From Symsagittifera roscoffensis (Eukaryota; Xenacoelomorpha; Acoela; Convolutidae): a stretch of 60,000 nucleotides of DNA. The stretch is from positions 7,837,209 through 7,897,208 of the forward strand of contig NC_087065.1 of the NCBI RefSeq assembly GCF_963678635.1, read 5' to 3'. The position numbers were made by a program, and so were the translations under genes. This document shows positions 22,301-29,532 of the stretch, in pieces (positions within the stretch are counted from its first letter, which is position 1; each line of letters begins with the position of its first letter). The notes beneath the pieces are model-generated. The model saw only the letters and a list, made by a program, of their open reading frames with translations, was not told the DNA's origin and did not search any database.

Positions 22301-23655
22301 GTTGATTAGTCCCGCCTTATTAAGCGTCAAAAATCTCAACTCTTTTAAACTATAATGTTGTTGTTGTTGAAAACTTATAAAACATCATACCTAATTCATT
22401 GATTGAATGCTCATGTCCGAAAAACTCGGGAACCAAGTTATGAACATTTAGGTCTTCGCTGCTCAAGCTTCCTTGTGGCGAGGAGCCTCCAAAGTACTCA
22501 ACTAGAGGTCTTAGCGTTCTTTCTTTTGATACCCTTGCCGAGTTGGCTGGTGAGCTTTCTTTACCACTCTCAGTTTCAACAGCGTCAGTTGAGCTGAATT
22601 CCCCTTCATTTTCAACAAAACTGGCCGCATCAGAACTTTGACGACCATCATATTTTTCCCCGGTTTCTGCCGACTCGTATGTTTTTGGGACATCGGAGTA
22701 GGGAGGGGCAGGCGGCTGCGAAAAATTTGTTACCGGTGAATCATCGATATACGAAGAATTCAGGCTCGGAGCTTCAAGGTTTGGTTCGAAATCACCAACT
22801 CGCACCATATTGCTATCCTCATCAACGTTCCGTCTATCTGGAACTTTATTTATTGCTATTTCATTTTCCATCTCGCTCATATACTGCTCAAACTCTTCCT
22901 CAGATACCTCGGGTTGGTTAAAATCAACATTATTTCCTGCAGATGATTGTGATATCGCATATATGATAGGAGCTTCAACTAGCGGGTCTTCAACTAAGCT
23001 ATTTGTAGTAAAATCATTCTGTGGTAAATAAGAAAAATTAGATGATAAGTTTTGATTGGTAATTAAACTGATCTCAGTTTGGTTAATCTCGGCCTCTGAG
23101 TGTTCGAAATCTTGTGGCCCGTCTTCCAGCGAAGAATGGTCGTCTTCCCCACTAGGTATTCGTTCCTCTGAGCAGAGTACTAATCCTCGTGAAGCTGAAT
23201 CTGGGTTCCTTGATCCAGTGTCTTCGTCATGCCTTTCTTCTGGTGGAGTTACACACACATCATCAATAACATCATCGGCTGTTTTATTTGAAATAGAGGT
23301 TGACTGGCCAAAGAAAAGTTCTAAGAGTTCACAATTTGTTGTTTGCTGCTCCTGTGTATCGCCGCCTGATGATAAATTGCCTATATCACCTAGCGGGTCA
23401 AAGCTGTTGTCATTGTCAGAGTCGATGGGTGTACGCTTTTGGTTCTGATTGCTGCTAGACTCTATTTCTGCAACAAAATACTCGCACATTACCAGTTGCA
23501 TTAGACGGTAGGGGTAATTAGCTGTTTGCTTATAGTAAGTAAAGTCCAAACAAGATAAAGTGAAAAAAAAATTAGAATTGACGGTAAGGTTTACCTTGTT
23601 CTGCTTGATCCAAAAGAGTGTCCAAATCGGGAAAATCACTATCCAGTTCATCCAT
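1075..23655 (-). CDS. ZFYVE9-like: SARA/endofin-type FYVE-domain protein, 11 exons, 3' end outside the window
   Basis: Exons on the minus strand: 23655-23595, 23467-22391, 8595-8383, 8133-7834, 7645-7592, 7520-7278, 6937-6725, 5186-5118, 4320-4156, 2787-2521 and 1346-1075. Every boundary has GT and AG and the phases agree (introns 1-10 phase 1, intron 11 phase 0), giving 978 codons without a stop. The order is acidic N-terminus, FYVE finger, linker with VLFADG, and the start of the SARA C-terminal domain (WCF/SCC region, then LESSWAKVYPLR, then YPCPL). This order is characteristic of SARA (ZFYVE9) and endofin (ZFYVE16), early-endosome PI3P-binding scaffolds; SARA presents receptor-regulated Smads to the TGF-beta receptor. 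I cannot separate the two paralogues, and an invertebrate probably has one gene. The C-terminal exons lie left of base 1. Confidence 0.88.
1351..1495. repeat. 80-bp tandem duplication beside the exon 11 acceptor
   Basis: The block starting aagcacagcaaacagtcag occurs at 1352 and again at 1432. It duplicates the intron sequence directly upstream of the exon 11 splice acceptor. Only the copy next to the exon keeps the AG. Confidence 0.8.
1858..2170 (-). repeat. tRNA-derived SINE, copy 2
   Basis: Lies in intron 10. Box A-like TGGCTGAGTGGTTAG (2009-1995, minus) and box B-like AGGTTCGAATC (1968-1958, minus) are nearly canonical, making this the best-preserved head of the family here. The left flank has caaacactaacgagaacacgac as in copies 1 and 3. 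Confidence 0.75.
2521..2787 (-). CDS. ZFYVE9-like: SARA-like exon 10, C-terminal domain
   Basis: 89 codons from acceptor ttacag to donor GTGAGC. It contains LLHKLESSWAKVYPLRVLLG, which matches the most conserved block of the SARA C-terminal domain (W-A-K-V-x-P-x-R-L). This is the strongest evidence for the family after the FYVE finger. Confidence 0.9.
2820..4000. repeat. Intronic repeat family, copy in intron 9
   Basis: Shares ordered blocks with 4440-4870 and 5205-5760: acatagccaa, tttgagaaaactgga, cgctgggaaatc, gtttttcgtgacctt, gctgttcgata, accgcgaaaaatcaaaactg. Within it a 61-bp unit is repeated in tandem (2963-3023 and 3024-3083), and a degenerate block near 3470-3560 recurs near 3640-3720. 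Non-coding. Confidence 0.65.
2963..3083. repeat. 61-bp tandem duplication
   Basis: Two adjacent copies of the block that begins aaccatttacgatttctgc and ends gattaatgtt, practically identical, which implies a recent event. Confidence 0.9.
4156..4320 (-). CDS. ZFYVE9-like: SARA-like exon 9, C-terminal domain
   Basis: 55 codons. The pattern Cys-Phe-x-F-x-S-D-G-L, then Q-T-E-V-V-F-V-L, then a helix FDLFSHMYRMAL follows the SARA/endofin C-terminal domain. Acceptor tttcag, donor GTTAGA, phases consistent with exons 8 and 10. Confidence 0.85.
4440..4870. repeat. Intronic repeat family, copy in intron 8
   Basis: Same ordered blocks as the copy in intron 9 (acatagccaa, atttgagaaaactgga, cgctgggaaatctga, cacgtttttcgtgacc, gctgttcgatagtgga), again on the acceptor side of the intron. 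No coding potential seen. Confidence 0.65.
5118..5186 (-). CDS. ZFYVE9-like: SARA-like exon 8, start of C-terminal domain
   Basis: 23 codons reading PSLPPVRFRLEANLHVNVKI, which resembles the opening strand of the SARA C-terminal domain (DUF3480). Acceptor tttcag, donor GTAAGT. Confidence 0.78.
5205..5760. repeat. Intronic repeat family, copy and partial copy in intron 7
   Basis: Contains the blocks atggccttaaagctctttga, cccaatttgagaaaactgga, cgctgggaaatctga and gctgttcgatagtgga of the intron 8 copy. A partial first copy (5205-5310) precedes a longer one (5350-5760). It lies about 20 bases from the exon 8 acceptor. Confidence 0.6.
5885..6290 (-). repeat. tRNA-derived SINE, copy 3
   Basis: Starts with the cap gcaaagctgcgcttcgcaaa, then acactagcgaatacacgac. 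A degenerate box A on the minus strand lies at 6046-6031 and box B is eroded. A further tail-like fragment of the same family is visible at about 6400-6530 (ttagcttagaaaaaag, actaacgct). Confidence 0.6.
6725..6937 (-). CDS. ZFYVE9-like: SARA-like exon 7
   Basis: 71 codons. The acceptor at tttag is fixed by frame, because the alternative AG three bases later creates a stop. The product ends in a predicted helix NLSEPEKEKLIHRLCQ that leads into the C-terminal domain. The donor is GTCAGT. Confidence 0.72.
7278..7520 (-). CDS. ZFYVE9-like: SARA-like exon 6 with VLFADG motif
   Basis: 81 codons, with acceptor ccgtag and a consensus donor GTAAGT. It contains KQVLFADGVSPG, matching the conserved VLFADG segment between the FYVE finger and the C-terminal domain of SARA/endofin. 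The V-x-F core resembles a protein phosphatase 1 docking motif, and SARA is known to bind PP1; that assignment is inference. A Gln-rich stretch follows. Confidence 0.82.
7592..7645 (-). CDS. ZFYVE9-like: SARA-like exon 5, 54-nt micro-exon
   Basis: An 18-codon exon (QQLRAIKSALKHRTSES) between acceptor tttcag and donor GTAATT. Its length is divisible by three and both borders are phase 1, so it could be included or skipped without changing the frame. Confidence 0.6.
7834..8133 (-). CDS. ZFYVE9-like: SARA-like exon 4, Pro/Ser-rich linker
   Basis: 300 nt. An upstream AG (8142) would put a stop in frame after the FYVE exon. The next AG, at 8135-8134, keeps the frame and begins ETLKKSAEEAG, so this acceptor was chosen. 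It encodes a linker with SAPPPEPASP and a Gly run. In SARA the Smad-binding region follows the FYVE finger; I cannot recognise it by motif here. Confidence 0.75.
8383..8595 (-). CDS. ZFYVE9-like: SARA-like exon 3, FYVE zinc finger
   Basis: 71 codons. All FYVE signatures are present: WVED (the WxxD motif), four CxxC-type zinc pairs beginning MCSFCESKF, the basic RRHHCRACG motif that binds phosphatidylinositol 3-phosphate, and RVC near the end. FYVE domains place proteins on early endosomes. The donor is GTTAGT and the exon ends in phase 1. Confidence 0.93.
8606..9438. other. Intron 2, left part, no feature seen
   Basis: AT-rich intronic sequence between the FYVE exon and the BEL/Pao element. 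No ORF, RNA gene or recognisable repeat was found. Confidence 0.5.
9439..10871 (+). repeat. BEL/Pao 5' LTR, interrupted by a LINE
   Basis: 9439-9604 and 10669-10871 match the two halves of the 3' LTR at 21396-21795. The blocks caatgtatatcaaccaagtc, gattgaaaatattctgtc, tgattttcagcag and gttgagcaatt are all in the same order. The gap between the halves is the LINE at 9605-10668. Confidence 0.8.
9605..10668 (-). mobile_element. 5'-truncated LINE (non-LTR retrotransposon) fragment
   Basis: Read on the minus strand it encodes RT-like GVHQGSILGPLLF, then NVGKTKAL, a Cys/His-rich segment (GKRVGANSIKW, CKKWVHRRF), and a C-terminal stretch with GRPKKTW, RKEDTLKWDSW and PLTSVEWDKAEG. These are typical of the 3' half of animal LINE ORF2 proteins of the kind that carry a PHD-like finger after RT. 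The Tyr-Ala-Asp-Asp box is degraded and several stops interrupt it. Insertion into the 5' LTR dates it after the BEL/Pao element. Confidence 0.8.
10943..12442 (+). pseudogene. BEL/Pao gag, broken
   Basis: Starts MEQRAKFLAKINFKKACNRY 71 bases after the 5' LTR and continues in several frames. It reaches a CCHC zinc knuckle of the type CFNC-x4-H-x4-C at 12337-12381, where one base change or deletion breaks the frame. Gag forms the particle and binds RNA. Many stops and frameshifts make it non-functional. Its 3' part is also the start of the first unit of the tandem array. Confidence 0.7.
12024..18799 (+). repeat. Four-copy tandem array of gag-protease-RT (about 1.74-kb unit)
   Basis: Units run 12024-13587, 13588-15326, 15327-17065 and 17066-18799 (1564, 1739, 1739 and 1734 bp). 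Each holds the end of gag, a protease-like stretch (LCTWDSAATVSLIS) and the N-terminal half of RT (YDVPIHC, FNSWANIKDH, MTVLWFGD). At each internal junction RT, right after SEAKR, runs into gag codons ELMKKWIERICDK. Units 2-4 are nearly identical and share the same stops. Unit 1 lacks about 172 bp present in the others at 14192-14365. Confidence 0.92.
16957..17490 (+). CDS. RT-gag chimeric ORF across an array junction
   Basis: The longest ORF in the array (177 codons). It begins in RT (MMTVLWFGDPPTATF), crosses the unit 3/unit 4 junction, and ends in the gag zinc knuckle CFNCLSVGHTAQQC. Units 2 and 3 have an extra A in the run before TTTGCTTTAG that shifts the frame, while unit 4 reads through. 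The ORF is a by-product of the tandem duplication and there is no sign that it is a gene. Confidence 0.6.
   Translation: MMTVLWFGDPPTATFVQLALQKTADLASEDESEAKRVELMKKWIERICDKDSVINKTNKTDKFPGFSNFLLSRKIKIEITPHFLQKKMILSNRRGFIWQKILMKSLLQQLTVHNCYIRLLRTKRLIADFFAMKMFKKFDLVKDNRACFNCLSVGHTAQQCKNKKLCEKPNCGKIIIN
18800..19250 (+). pseudogene. BEL/Pao RT catalytic part, broken
   Basis: Directly after the array RT resumes in frame with IRSGTYMDDIIDSIESANVA, the active-site YMDD of a BEL/Pao reverse transcriptase, and then meets a stop. The following sequence is RT-thumb/RNase H-like but too eroded to read. This is the only place where the second half of RT is present. Confidence 0.75.
19251..20620 (+). pseudogene. 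BEL/Pao RNase H-integrase region, broken
   Basis: Recognisable pieces include DLFRLCQVKWGVKDVEKGFG followed by a SRAVYLDF motif (19982-20218), the first catalytic-Asp strand of BEL-type integrases with the linker that follows it. LLNERPIGRNPTHPDDD followed by LCPNNLLF (20390-20470) is the conserved region after the integrase core. The upstream part (19572-19877) is low-similarity sequence. The frames shift several times. Confidence 0.75.
20693..21215 (+). repeat. tRNA-derived SINE, copy 4, diverged
   Basis: Begins with the cap gcgaagttgcacttcgcat, as in the other SINEs. It carries a box B-like GGTTCGAATCCTC at 20973-20985 and ends with the ttaagttggaaaaaaa block. It is inserted between the integrase region and the pol end of the BEL/Pao element. 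Confidence 0.55.
21255..21395 (+). pseudogene. BEL/Pao pol C-terminal end
   Basis: Encodes FPGGGSLIRDVDVKV, the usual closing motif of BEL/Pao polyproteins (PGxDGLVRVVxVRT type), immediately before the 3' LTR. Confidence 0.6.
21396..21795 (+). repeat. BEL/Pao 3' LTR
   Basis: Uninterrupted partner of the 5' LTR at 9439-10871, colinear over its whole length. The two copies differ at many bases, so the insertion is old. Confidence 0.8.
21796..22390. other. Intron 2, right part, no feature seen
   Basis: AT-rich intronic sequence with no convincing ORF or repeat. Confidence 0.5.
22391..23467 (-). CDS. ZFYVE9-like: SARA-like exon 2, long acidic/Ser-rich N-terminal region
   Basis: A 1077-nt exon (359 codons) between acceptor ttgcag and donor GTATGATG. 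The product is rich in Ser, Glu, Asp and Asn with no globular motif, as is usual for the poorly conserved N-terminal half of SARA and endofin. Several Ser-Pro and acidic clusters could be phosphorylation sites. It joins the FYVE exon in phase across a 13.8-kb intron; no intervening coding exon is needed. Confidence 0.85.
23595..23655 (-). CDS. ZFYVE9-like: SARA-like exon 1 (start codon)
   Basis: Twenty codons beginning MDELDSDFPDLDTLL, then a donor GTAAAC in phase 1. A pyrimidine tract ending in tttag lies five bases before the ATG, so an untranslated exon probably lies further upstream. The exon 2 acceptor (ttgcag) restores the frame as EIESSS. Confidence 0.75.
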
Positions 23656-24526
23656 GCAACTAAAAAAAAGCTTTTTATTTTCCAACAGATAGCTGAAAAA
23701 CTGTACGGAACCGAGAAAAAATCTACTTTCCACCTTGGAACTTTTACAAAGAGCAGAATGCAGTGCTCGAAATTCTAACAGTCGTTCACTCTAGTCACAA
23801 ATGAGGTTATGTGCCAGTCGGTCATATGAAAGAAAATTGAGTTGTTTTTGGTTCAAGTGAAATTTGTCAAAGCTTCAAATAGGCCTTACCATGCTCAAGT
23901 TTCTCGCAGCAACTGAAATACCAAAGTCAAGAATAAGAACAGCCGAATTAACAATTGCTGGAAAATCAGACGTGAATCAAATTGCTATGCGCAATTTGTC
24001 CATAAACATTAGACTTCATTAGAGTTGGCTTGATCTCCACACAAAGCAGAGAGAGTGGATACTGAGTGCAACTGGCGGATCGACTAGGCACGTCGCTCAC
24101 TGAAGCGACCAATTGCTTTAAAACTACTTGAGCATCTTACATAAAACTACTTGAGTTATACTTGCATAAAACTTCTTGGGTTATACTCGCATCACCTAAT
24201 CAAGTCTGGGATTAGTTCCGGAGTTGTTGTCTAGATGTGAGTACTTGATTTTACAAGAATTTTAAAATTTTAATTCAAACGTCTTCGCACATTTAGTGCA
24301 TCATCAGGAGTACAATTTTTAAAGATTATATCAAAGATTTGAAAAAAGAACAAACAGGTCTCAAAAATGTTCTAAAAATTTCTGACCAATCAAATTTGAA
24401 CAGCTGTAATAGCAAAAAAATTACGAAAATTTTCATGCAAATTTCTAAGTTTTTCAGTTTTTAGTGCTTTAATTGTTATAACATTTCATTTTCGATTCTG
24501 ACACGTCAGTTTTTTGAATTTTCGCC
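23656..24526. other. Region upstream of the SARA-like gene
   Basis: Would contain the promoter and any 5' untranslated exon of the host gene. No TATA box can be assigned. Part of it (about 23815-24300) is a diverged relative of 52990-53430 (shared: gtgccagtcggtcatat, catg-tcaagtttct, caactgaaa, atgtgagtac). Confidence 0.45.
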
Positions 24527-24674
24527 ATGTTATACAAGGACTACAATTTATGCGTGGTGAATGGCCTGGGAAGAGGAAGGCATTCGAGACGTGTGTTAGA
24601 GCATGTCTGTCATGTCAACAGGTGAAGGATCCAAGGAAACAGCAATTTTTATTGCAGTCGATTGAGTCATCTGA
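24527..24674 (+). pseudogene. E1 integrase, zinc-binding segment (first piece)
   Basis: Encodes ACLSCQQVKDPRK and LQSIESS, aligning with the end of the HHCC zinc-binding domain of the E2 integrase (41580-41445, minus). E1 is truncated here: nothing of its gag, protease or RT is present to the left. The reading stops at an LTR that begins at 24675. Confidence 0.75.
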
Positions 24675-24827
24675 TGTAACATTCTCCCGGAAGATACATA
24701 TCGACGGAAAATAAAGCTAGGTTCTAAGACGACTGGCCAACGTCTAAACAGAGATCTACATGCTTTTCACCGTCTCTACCAAGCCAGTTCTTTTGGTGGT
24801 CTTTTCAACATCGGGTCGACAAAAACG

Positions 24828-25709
24828 TGTGCCATTCTGCCAGATTGGCACAGCGCAACCTTCCGGCGGGACAGAAAAAGACGACTAAGGCCTTAGTAAC
24901 AAAAAAGTGCTGCGAAGGAGGGTCGAAATATTCCGGAAGTTTAAATTTTTAAAATTTCGATTGACGGGCAAGTATTTCTCAGAAATACAAAAAAACGGCC
25001 ATTTTGACGAAAAGGAACGAAAAAACAGAACAACGAAAAATTTTAGTGAAAAACAGTCGCACGAGAAAACGAGAAAAACGAAGCCTCTTATCGTGGCAAT
25101 CACACACGATAAAACCGATAGCAGAGATTAAGAGTGAAAAAGGAGGCTTCAGTGGGGAAGGAATATTCCGCGGAACCCTCCCGTGCCACAAATTGGGAGA
25201 GATAACAACGTTATCTCGAGAAGAACGCGGGAGCTGAGGCTTGGCCCCCCAGAGACTGTTTCATGTTGAAGGACTGCAGTAAACTAACTTTTTAGCTACT
25301 CTGATGCCATAGAATTTTGAACTAACACCGGTGTAACATGATATTCTAGAGCATGAGTAGCTAGAAAGAGAAAAGGGTCAATCCATCTCCAATGGAATAT
25401 AGAACTGTCACACAAAAACATAATGAAATAGGGTGTTCGAGCCGTGTTTTTAATTGCAATCACGTAGTCTGAGGATCCGAGACTCAGCTTTGCGGTTGTG
25501 TTCGCATGTAAACGAAAGCTGATCAAAAGTCGTTTGACTGATGGCCTAAAAATAGTAACTTTTTACTTAGCCCTAAACAGACCAGAAAATCAACTGGCAA
25601 GGTCGAGACGGTGAAAAACGAGTAGGATTAAGGTAACTGACGCCTGCCAGTCGTTAATAGGCACTTTTTCTACGCTCCGTCGCTGTATAGTATTTGGGCA
25701 AATGTTACA
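24828..25709 (+). repeat. LTR, family C, reverse relative to the copy at 53558
   Basis: Starts TGTGCC, ends TGTTACA, and is the reverse complement of much of 53558-54710 (shared: ccaatttgtggcacgg, ggcttcagtggggaag, cgatcc.agactcagc). Twelve bases after it, TGGCGCTCCTGGG (25722-25734) is a candidate primer-binding site, so this is a 5' LTR of a plus-strand element whose body is missing. Confidence 0.65.
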
Positions 25710-25827
25710 TGGACGTTTTTATGGCGCTCCTGGGTGGGCCTTTCAAAGGCATAAGACCATCATGATCAGCAAGCGTTTCAGTGTAACATTCGTCTACTGC
25801 AGTCACACATGAGGCTTAAGCAAAATA

Positions 25828-25850
25828 NNNNNNNNNNNNNNNNNNNNNNN
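25828..25850. other. Assembly gap (23 N)
   Basis: A run of N between the residue of the family C element and the leader-like block at 25851. The true length and content are unknown. Confidence 0.99.
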
Positions 25851-26808
25851 AGCCCTGAACTGGGATCAAAATATCGCTATTTTGTCCCTAAAAACCGGTC
25901 TGTTTTCTTTGTTTTTTCACTGAAAAACGATTAGGAGTGTTAATATGGGCTATATAAGTCATAATATTGATATACTATACCCCTCTGAGTTTGTTCAATA
26001 TCCGAATTAAGGTGCTTAACTCAGATATTCGCAGTTCGGTGAAGGGTCACTACAGTGCTGCACTGTCGAGCCCCCCACAGATTACTATCTTAATTTTTGT
26101 ACCGAAAGGGATACAAAACTTGTTAACGATACCCAACAGTCAATTTGTTTTGTCGTTGATCCCCTTCTTGTCGCTCCTTGTACTGCTTGCCGGATCAGTC
26201 TTCTCCCAAGACCCCTCCGGAGCCTGACCCTTCCTGATTGAGCGCAAATTAGCATTAACGTGCTTAAATACTCAAACAACCCTACAGTACAAGCCTCACA
26301 AATAGGCTACAAAAATGATCGAATTGATCTTGACTGATATAAATGCCTGTAACAACAATATATCTATCAACAACAAACGGGAGGGTCGGATCACATCTTG
26401 TCTGGGGGGATGATTTCTACTGATTTTTTTACATTTATTTTTTTTTACTGTTTTTGGTTTTTTCAGTTGTTTTTTTAATGTTTTTTGTTTTTCTTGGGTA
26501 CTATACTACTTCTTGTTTGGTTTTATGTATATCTTTAAGTGTTTTTGGTCACAAACCTCTCAGGGAACTAGGGGATGGCCGATCCCCCCACCGTTCCTGA
26601 TTCGTGAATTTTCGGTCTTAACTAGGTTAAAAAGCTATTCACGGTAATCCAGAAGGCTTCCGCGTTCCAAACTACCCTTCCGCCCGGCGGTTTTGGCCTA
26701 TTAAAGGCGTTAATGTGAGCATCTGCTCGGCGCGGAATGCTGGTTAACGGTTCTGCCAGTCATGATGTTAAAAAAGAATAACACCCAGGAGCGCCATAAA
26801 AACATCTA
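25851..26808 (-). repeat. E2-type leader block, second copy
   Basis: Near-colinear with 50855-51776, the sequence next to the E2 5' LTR (shared: aaatatcgctattttg, gaagggtcactacagtgc, tcgagccccccacag, acgggagggtcggatcac). No ORF of note. Confidence 0.8.
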
Positions 26809-27627
26809 TGTAACATTCGCCCGGAAGATACATATCGACGGAAAAAAAAGCTAGGTTCTAAGACGACTGGCCAACGTCTAAACAGAGCTCTACATATATT
26901 TTCACCGTCTCTACCAAGCCAGTTCTTTTTCTTTGGTCTTTTCAACATCGGGTCGACAAAAACGTTACTGTTCTCCGGCTTCGACCAGAACGCTCAAATT
27001 AACTTATTTACATGCAGAAATAGTGAGCTCATGGCTGGGTCTCAGTATCCTCAGACCACGAGGTCACTCCTAAAATCAGGGCTAGTACTATTTATTATAT
27101 TACTATTGTTTTTGTTCAGTAGATAAAAATCATCATCTCGTTCGAAGATGGATCAACCCTTTCCCCCAACTCCTAGCTTCTCATCCCAGCAAAATGAATT
27201 CAGATGTTAATTAAATTCCTCAAAAGACCTCTATTTTCCTTCCGGAAGGCTGTCTTCTACCCTTCACCGTTGTTCGCAATGGCCTTGCAACTATTGTAGC
27301 GACACAATAGTTGCAACTCGGAACGGTCTCTGCTATTTCTGCTCGTCTCTAATTCCGATTCTAAGTTTTTTTGTTGTTATCGTCGCAACTACTGTTGTTG
27401 TTGTGTTTCATTTCAGTTTTTCTTCCAAAATGGCCGTTTCTGACGTTTCTCAGAAATATGACGTCATACTTCGAAAACTTAAAAAAATGAAACACCAGAA
27501 TATTCTGGCCTTCACAGTTTGGCTAATCGTTCCAATAACACAGCTAATCCTTCAAAACTGCTAATTCGGAAGGTTAGCTGCTAACATTTCGAATCTGTAT
27601 TTTCGTCCATTTTGGTCGAATGTCACA
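26809..27627 (-). repeat. LTR, family A
   Basis: 819 bp, TGTAACATTCGCCCGG to CGAATGTCACA, whose ends form an imperfect inverted repeat. It contains TGACGTCA at 27459-27466. It follows a primer-site-like motif at 26782-26796. Confidence 0.8.
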
Positions 27628-27800
27628 TGAGTTCAATGAGATGGTACAGATTGATCACCAAAAAATATGCATGACAGACAGTGGCTACAATCAGGTCTTG
27701 GTGATGATCGATCACTTCACGAAATATGCAGAGGCCGTGCCCTGCATAACTGCATCAGCAGAAGAGACATGCGATCATCTCACTAATACGTGGATAGCGA
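27628..27800 (+). pseudogene. E1 integrase, first part of catalytic core (second piece)
   Basis: Encodes VQIDHQKICMTDSGYNQ, carrying the first catalytic Asp of the DDE core, then MIDHFTKYAEAVP and a helix. The next piece lies 27.8 kb away at 55609, beyond the E2 insertion. Confidence 0.8.
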
Positions 27801-28726
27801 TGTAACATTCGCCCGGAAGTACATATCGACGGATAACAAAGCTAGGTTCTAAAACGACTGGCTAGCGTCTGAACACAGCTCTACATGCTTTTTACCGTCT
27901 CTGCCAAAGCCAGTTCTTTTGGTGGTTTTCCTAACATCGGCTCGACAAAACGTTACTGCTTTCCAGCTTCGACCAGAACGCTCAAAATAACTTAATTCTA
28001 TGCAAAAATAGTGAGCTCATGGCTGGGTCTCAGTATCGCCAGACCATGAGGTCACCCTTAAAAACAGGGCTACTACTATTTATTACATTACTATTGTTTT
28101 TGTTCAGTTGATAAAAATCATCATCTCCATCGAAGATGAATCAACCCTTTCCCTCACTCCTAGCTTCTCATTCTCTGAAAATGAATCTGGATGTTAATTG
28201 AATTCAACTCAGGGCATGAACAGGAAGCTAAAATTTGTATAAAACAGTTTGAGTCTTGGGCCCGAGACCCCTCCGGATTCTGGAATCCGGGGAAATGGCA
28301 CTCCTATTTCTTTCCGGAAGGCTGGACACGTCGTCCCAACACCCTTCCTCGTTCGCGTGAATTGCTCAGAAATGATTGTAGCGGCACAATCGTTACAACT
28401 CGGAGTAATTTCTGACAATTTCTGACCACAAGTTCAATCTTCTGCCGTTTTTTCGTAGTTGTTTTAGCTGCAACTATTGTTGTTGTGTTTTTCTTCTGTT
28501 TTTAGCAAAATGGCCGTTTTAGCATTCCTCAGAAATGTGACGTCACAATTCGAATTTTTTTAAATACACATGTCAGTTAACACCGACCCTTCCCGATTCA
28601 TCTGTTCGTTCAAACAACGTCGCTTATCTGTTAAAACCAACAATCTTCCAGGTCAGATGTTCTTTTCTGGTCGATAAAAATTCGAATGCGAAACTGCTTT
28701 TTTGTACATTCTGGTCGAATGTCACA
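27801..28726 (-). repeat. E2 3' LTR, family A
   Basis: 926 bp, TGTAACATTCGCCCGG to CGAATGTCACA. It contains TGACGTCA at 28538-28545. It is highly similar to 51777-52703 over its whole length. Confidence 0.85.
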
Positions 28727-29532
28727 TACTCCCCGGACAGTCCGGTTAATGTCCTCATTGATTCTCGTAGTCTTCATCAAAATGGTACAGTGTCATCGAA
28801 CAGAATTTACAAAATGCACGAAATCACTTTTATCCACCTCATATCAACTCACAGCAGAATATAAATGGCATCATACCACACTATTAGAGCCTTCCAAATT
28901 CTTTCACCAATCTGCACTCTTCGAGGATATACTCAAGATAAAGCATCTTCTTAGACTTCCAATGTCTATGTCCCGATTTAAAATTTTTTCTCTCTTGTTT
29001 AAAAAGTGTAGGAATGCAGGACAGTCCTGCCAACCCACAAGCTAAAATTATCCTACTGTGCTTCTTCCCTTCGGAATTTTAGTTGTTACTGGCCCTGAAT
29101 ATTAAAACTAAGGAACTCGACGGTTAGAAGGAACAATGAAATAATCTCCTTCTTCAAGAGCTTACCCAAGCCTTTCATGTCACCACAAAGTGATCAGTTG
29201 TCCTAGTTGATTAAAAACAATCATGCAGGCTGGAATATTTTAATATACTCTTCACTCAAGCCTTTCTTAATAAATATTAAGTGTCTAACTAAAATCATAA
29301 TGCAAAGTTATAAACGCAAGAAATTCTTCAACCTTCAAAACTCAACTGAATGTTTTCTTTTCAGTTTCAATTGGAAACTTAGTTGCTTTGTTTCTCATTT
29401 AAGTTTTTGTCACACACAGAACAATTCAACATCTTCTTCTTTCGTCGCTTCTTTGTTTGTCGTTTAGAAGTTTTAAAACTTCTAAGTTCTTCTAATTTTC
29501 TTTCTTTTTGCATCTTGTTTTTCGGCCATTTG
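28727..29532 (-). other. E2 region between last ORF and 3' LTR
   Basis: No recognisable coding. The minus strand near 29379-29573 reads through a very basic stretch (RRRRR, KKRRKKK) overlapping the end of the last ORF in another frame. GGGGAG just before the LTR is a candidate polypurine tract. Confidence 0.4.

Larger units (their letters stand above)
24675..27627. mobile_element. LTR-bounded insertion inside the E1 integrase, internally rearranged
   Basis: A 5'-end LTR fragment (24675-24827) and a complete LTR (26809-27627) share private variants (GGAAGATACAT, TTCTAAGACGACTGGCCAACG). Both borders fall at the same point of the E1 integrase, with tga on each side. Between them lie a different LTR (24828-25709), a 23-base N gap and a leader-like block (25851-26808). 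No gag or pol remains. The primer-site-like CACCCAGGAGCGCCA at 26782-26796 indicates minus orientation. Confidence 0.65.

Noticed and set aside
22350-23651. Single-exon 433-residue gene
   Set aside because: The ends of this frame read through introns; splice sites at 23467 and 22391 join it in phase to exons 1 and 3 of the SARA-like gene.
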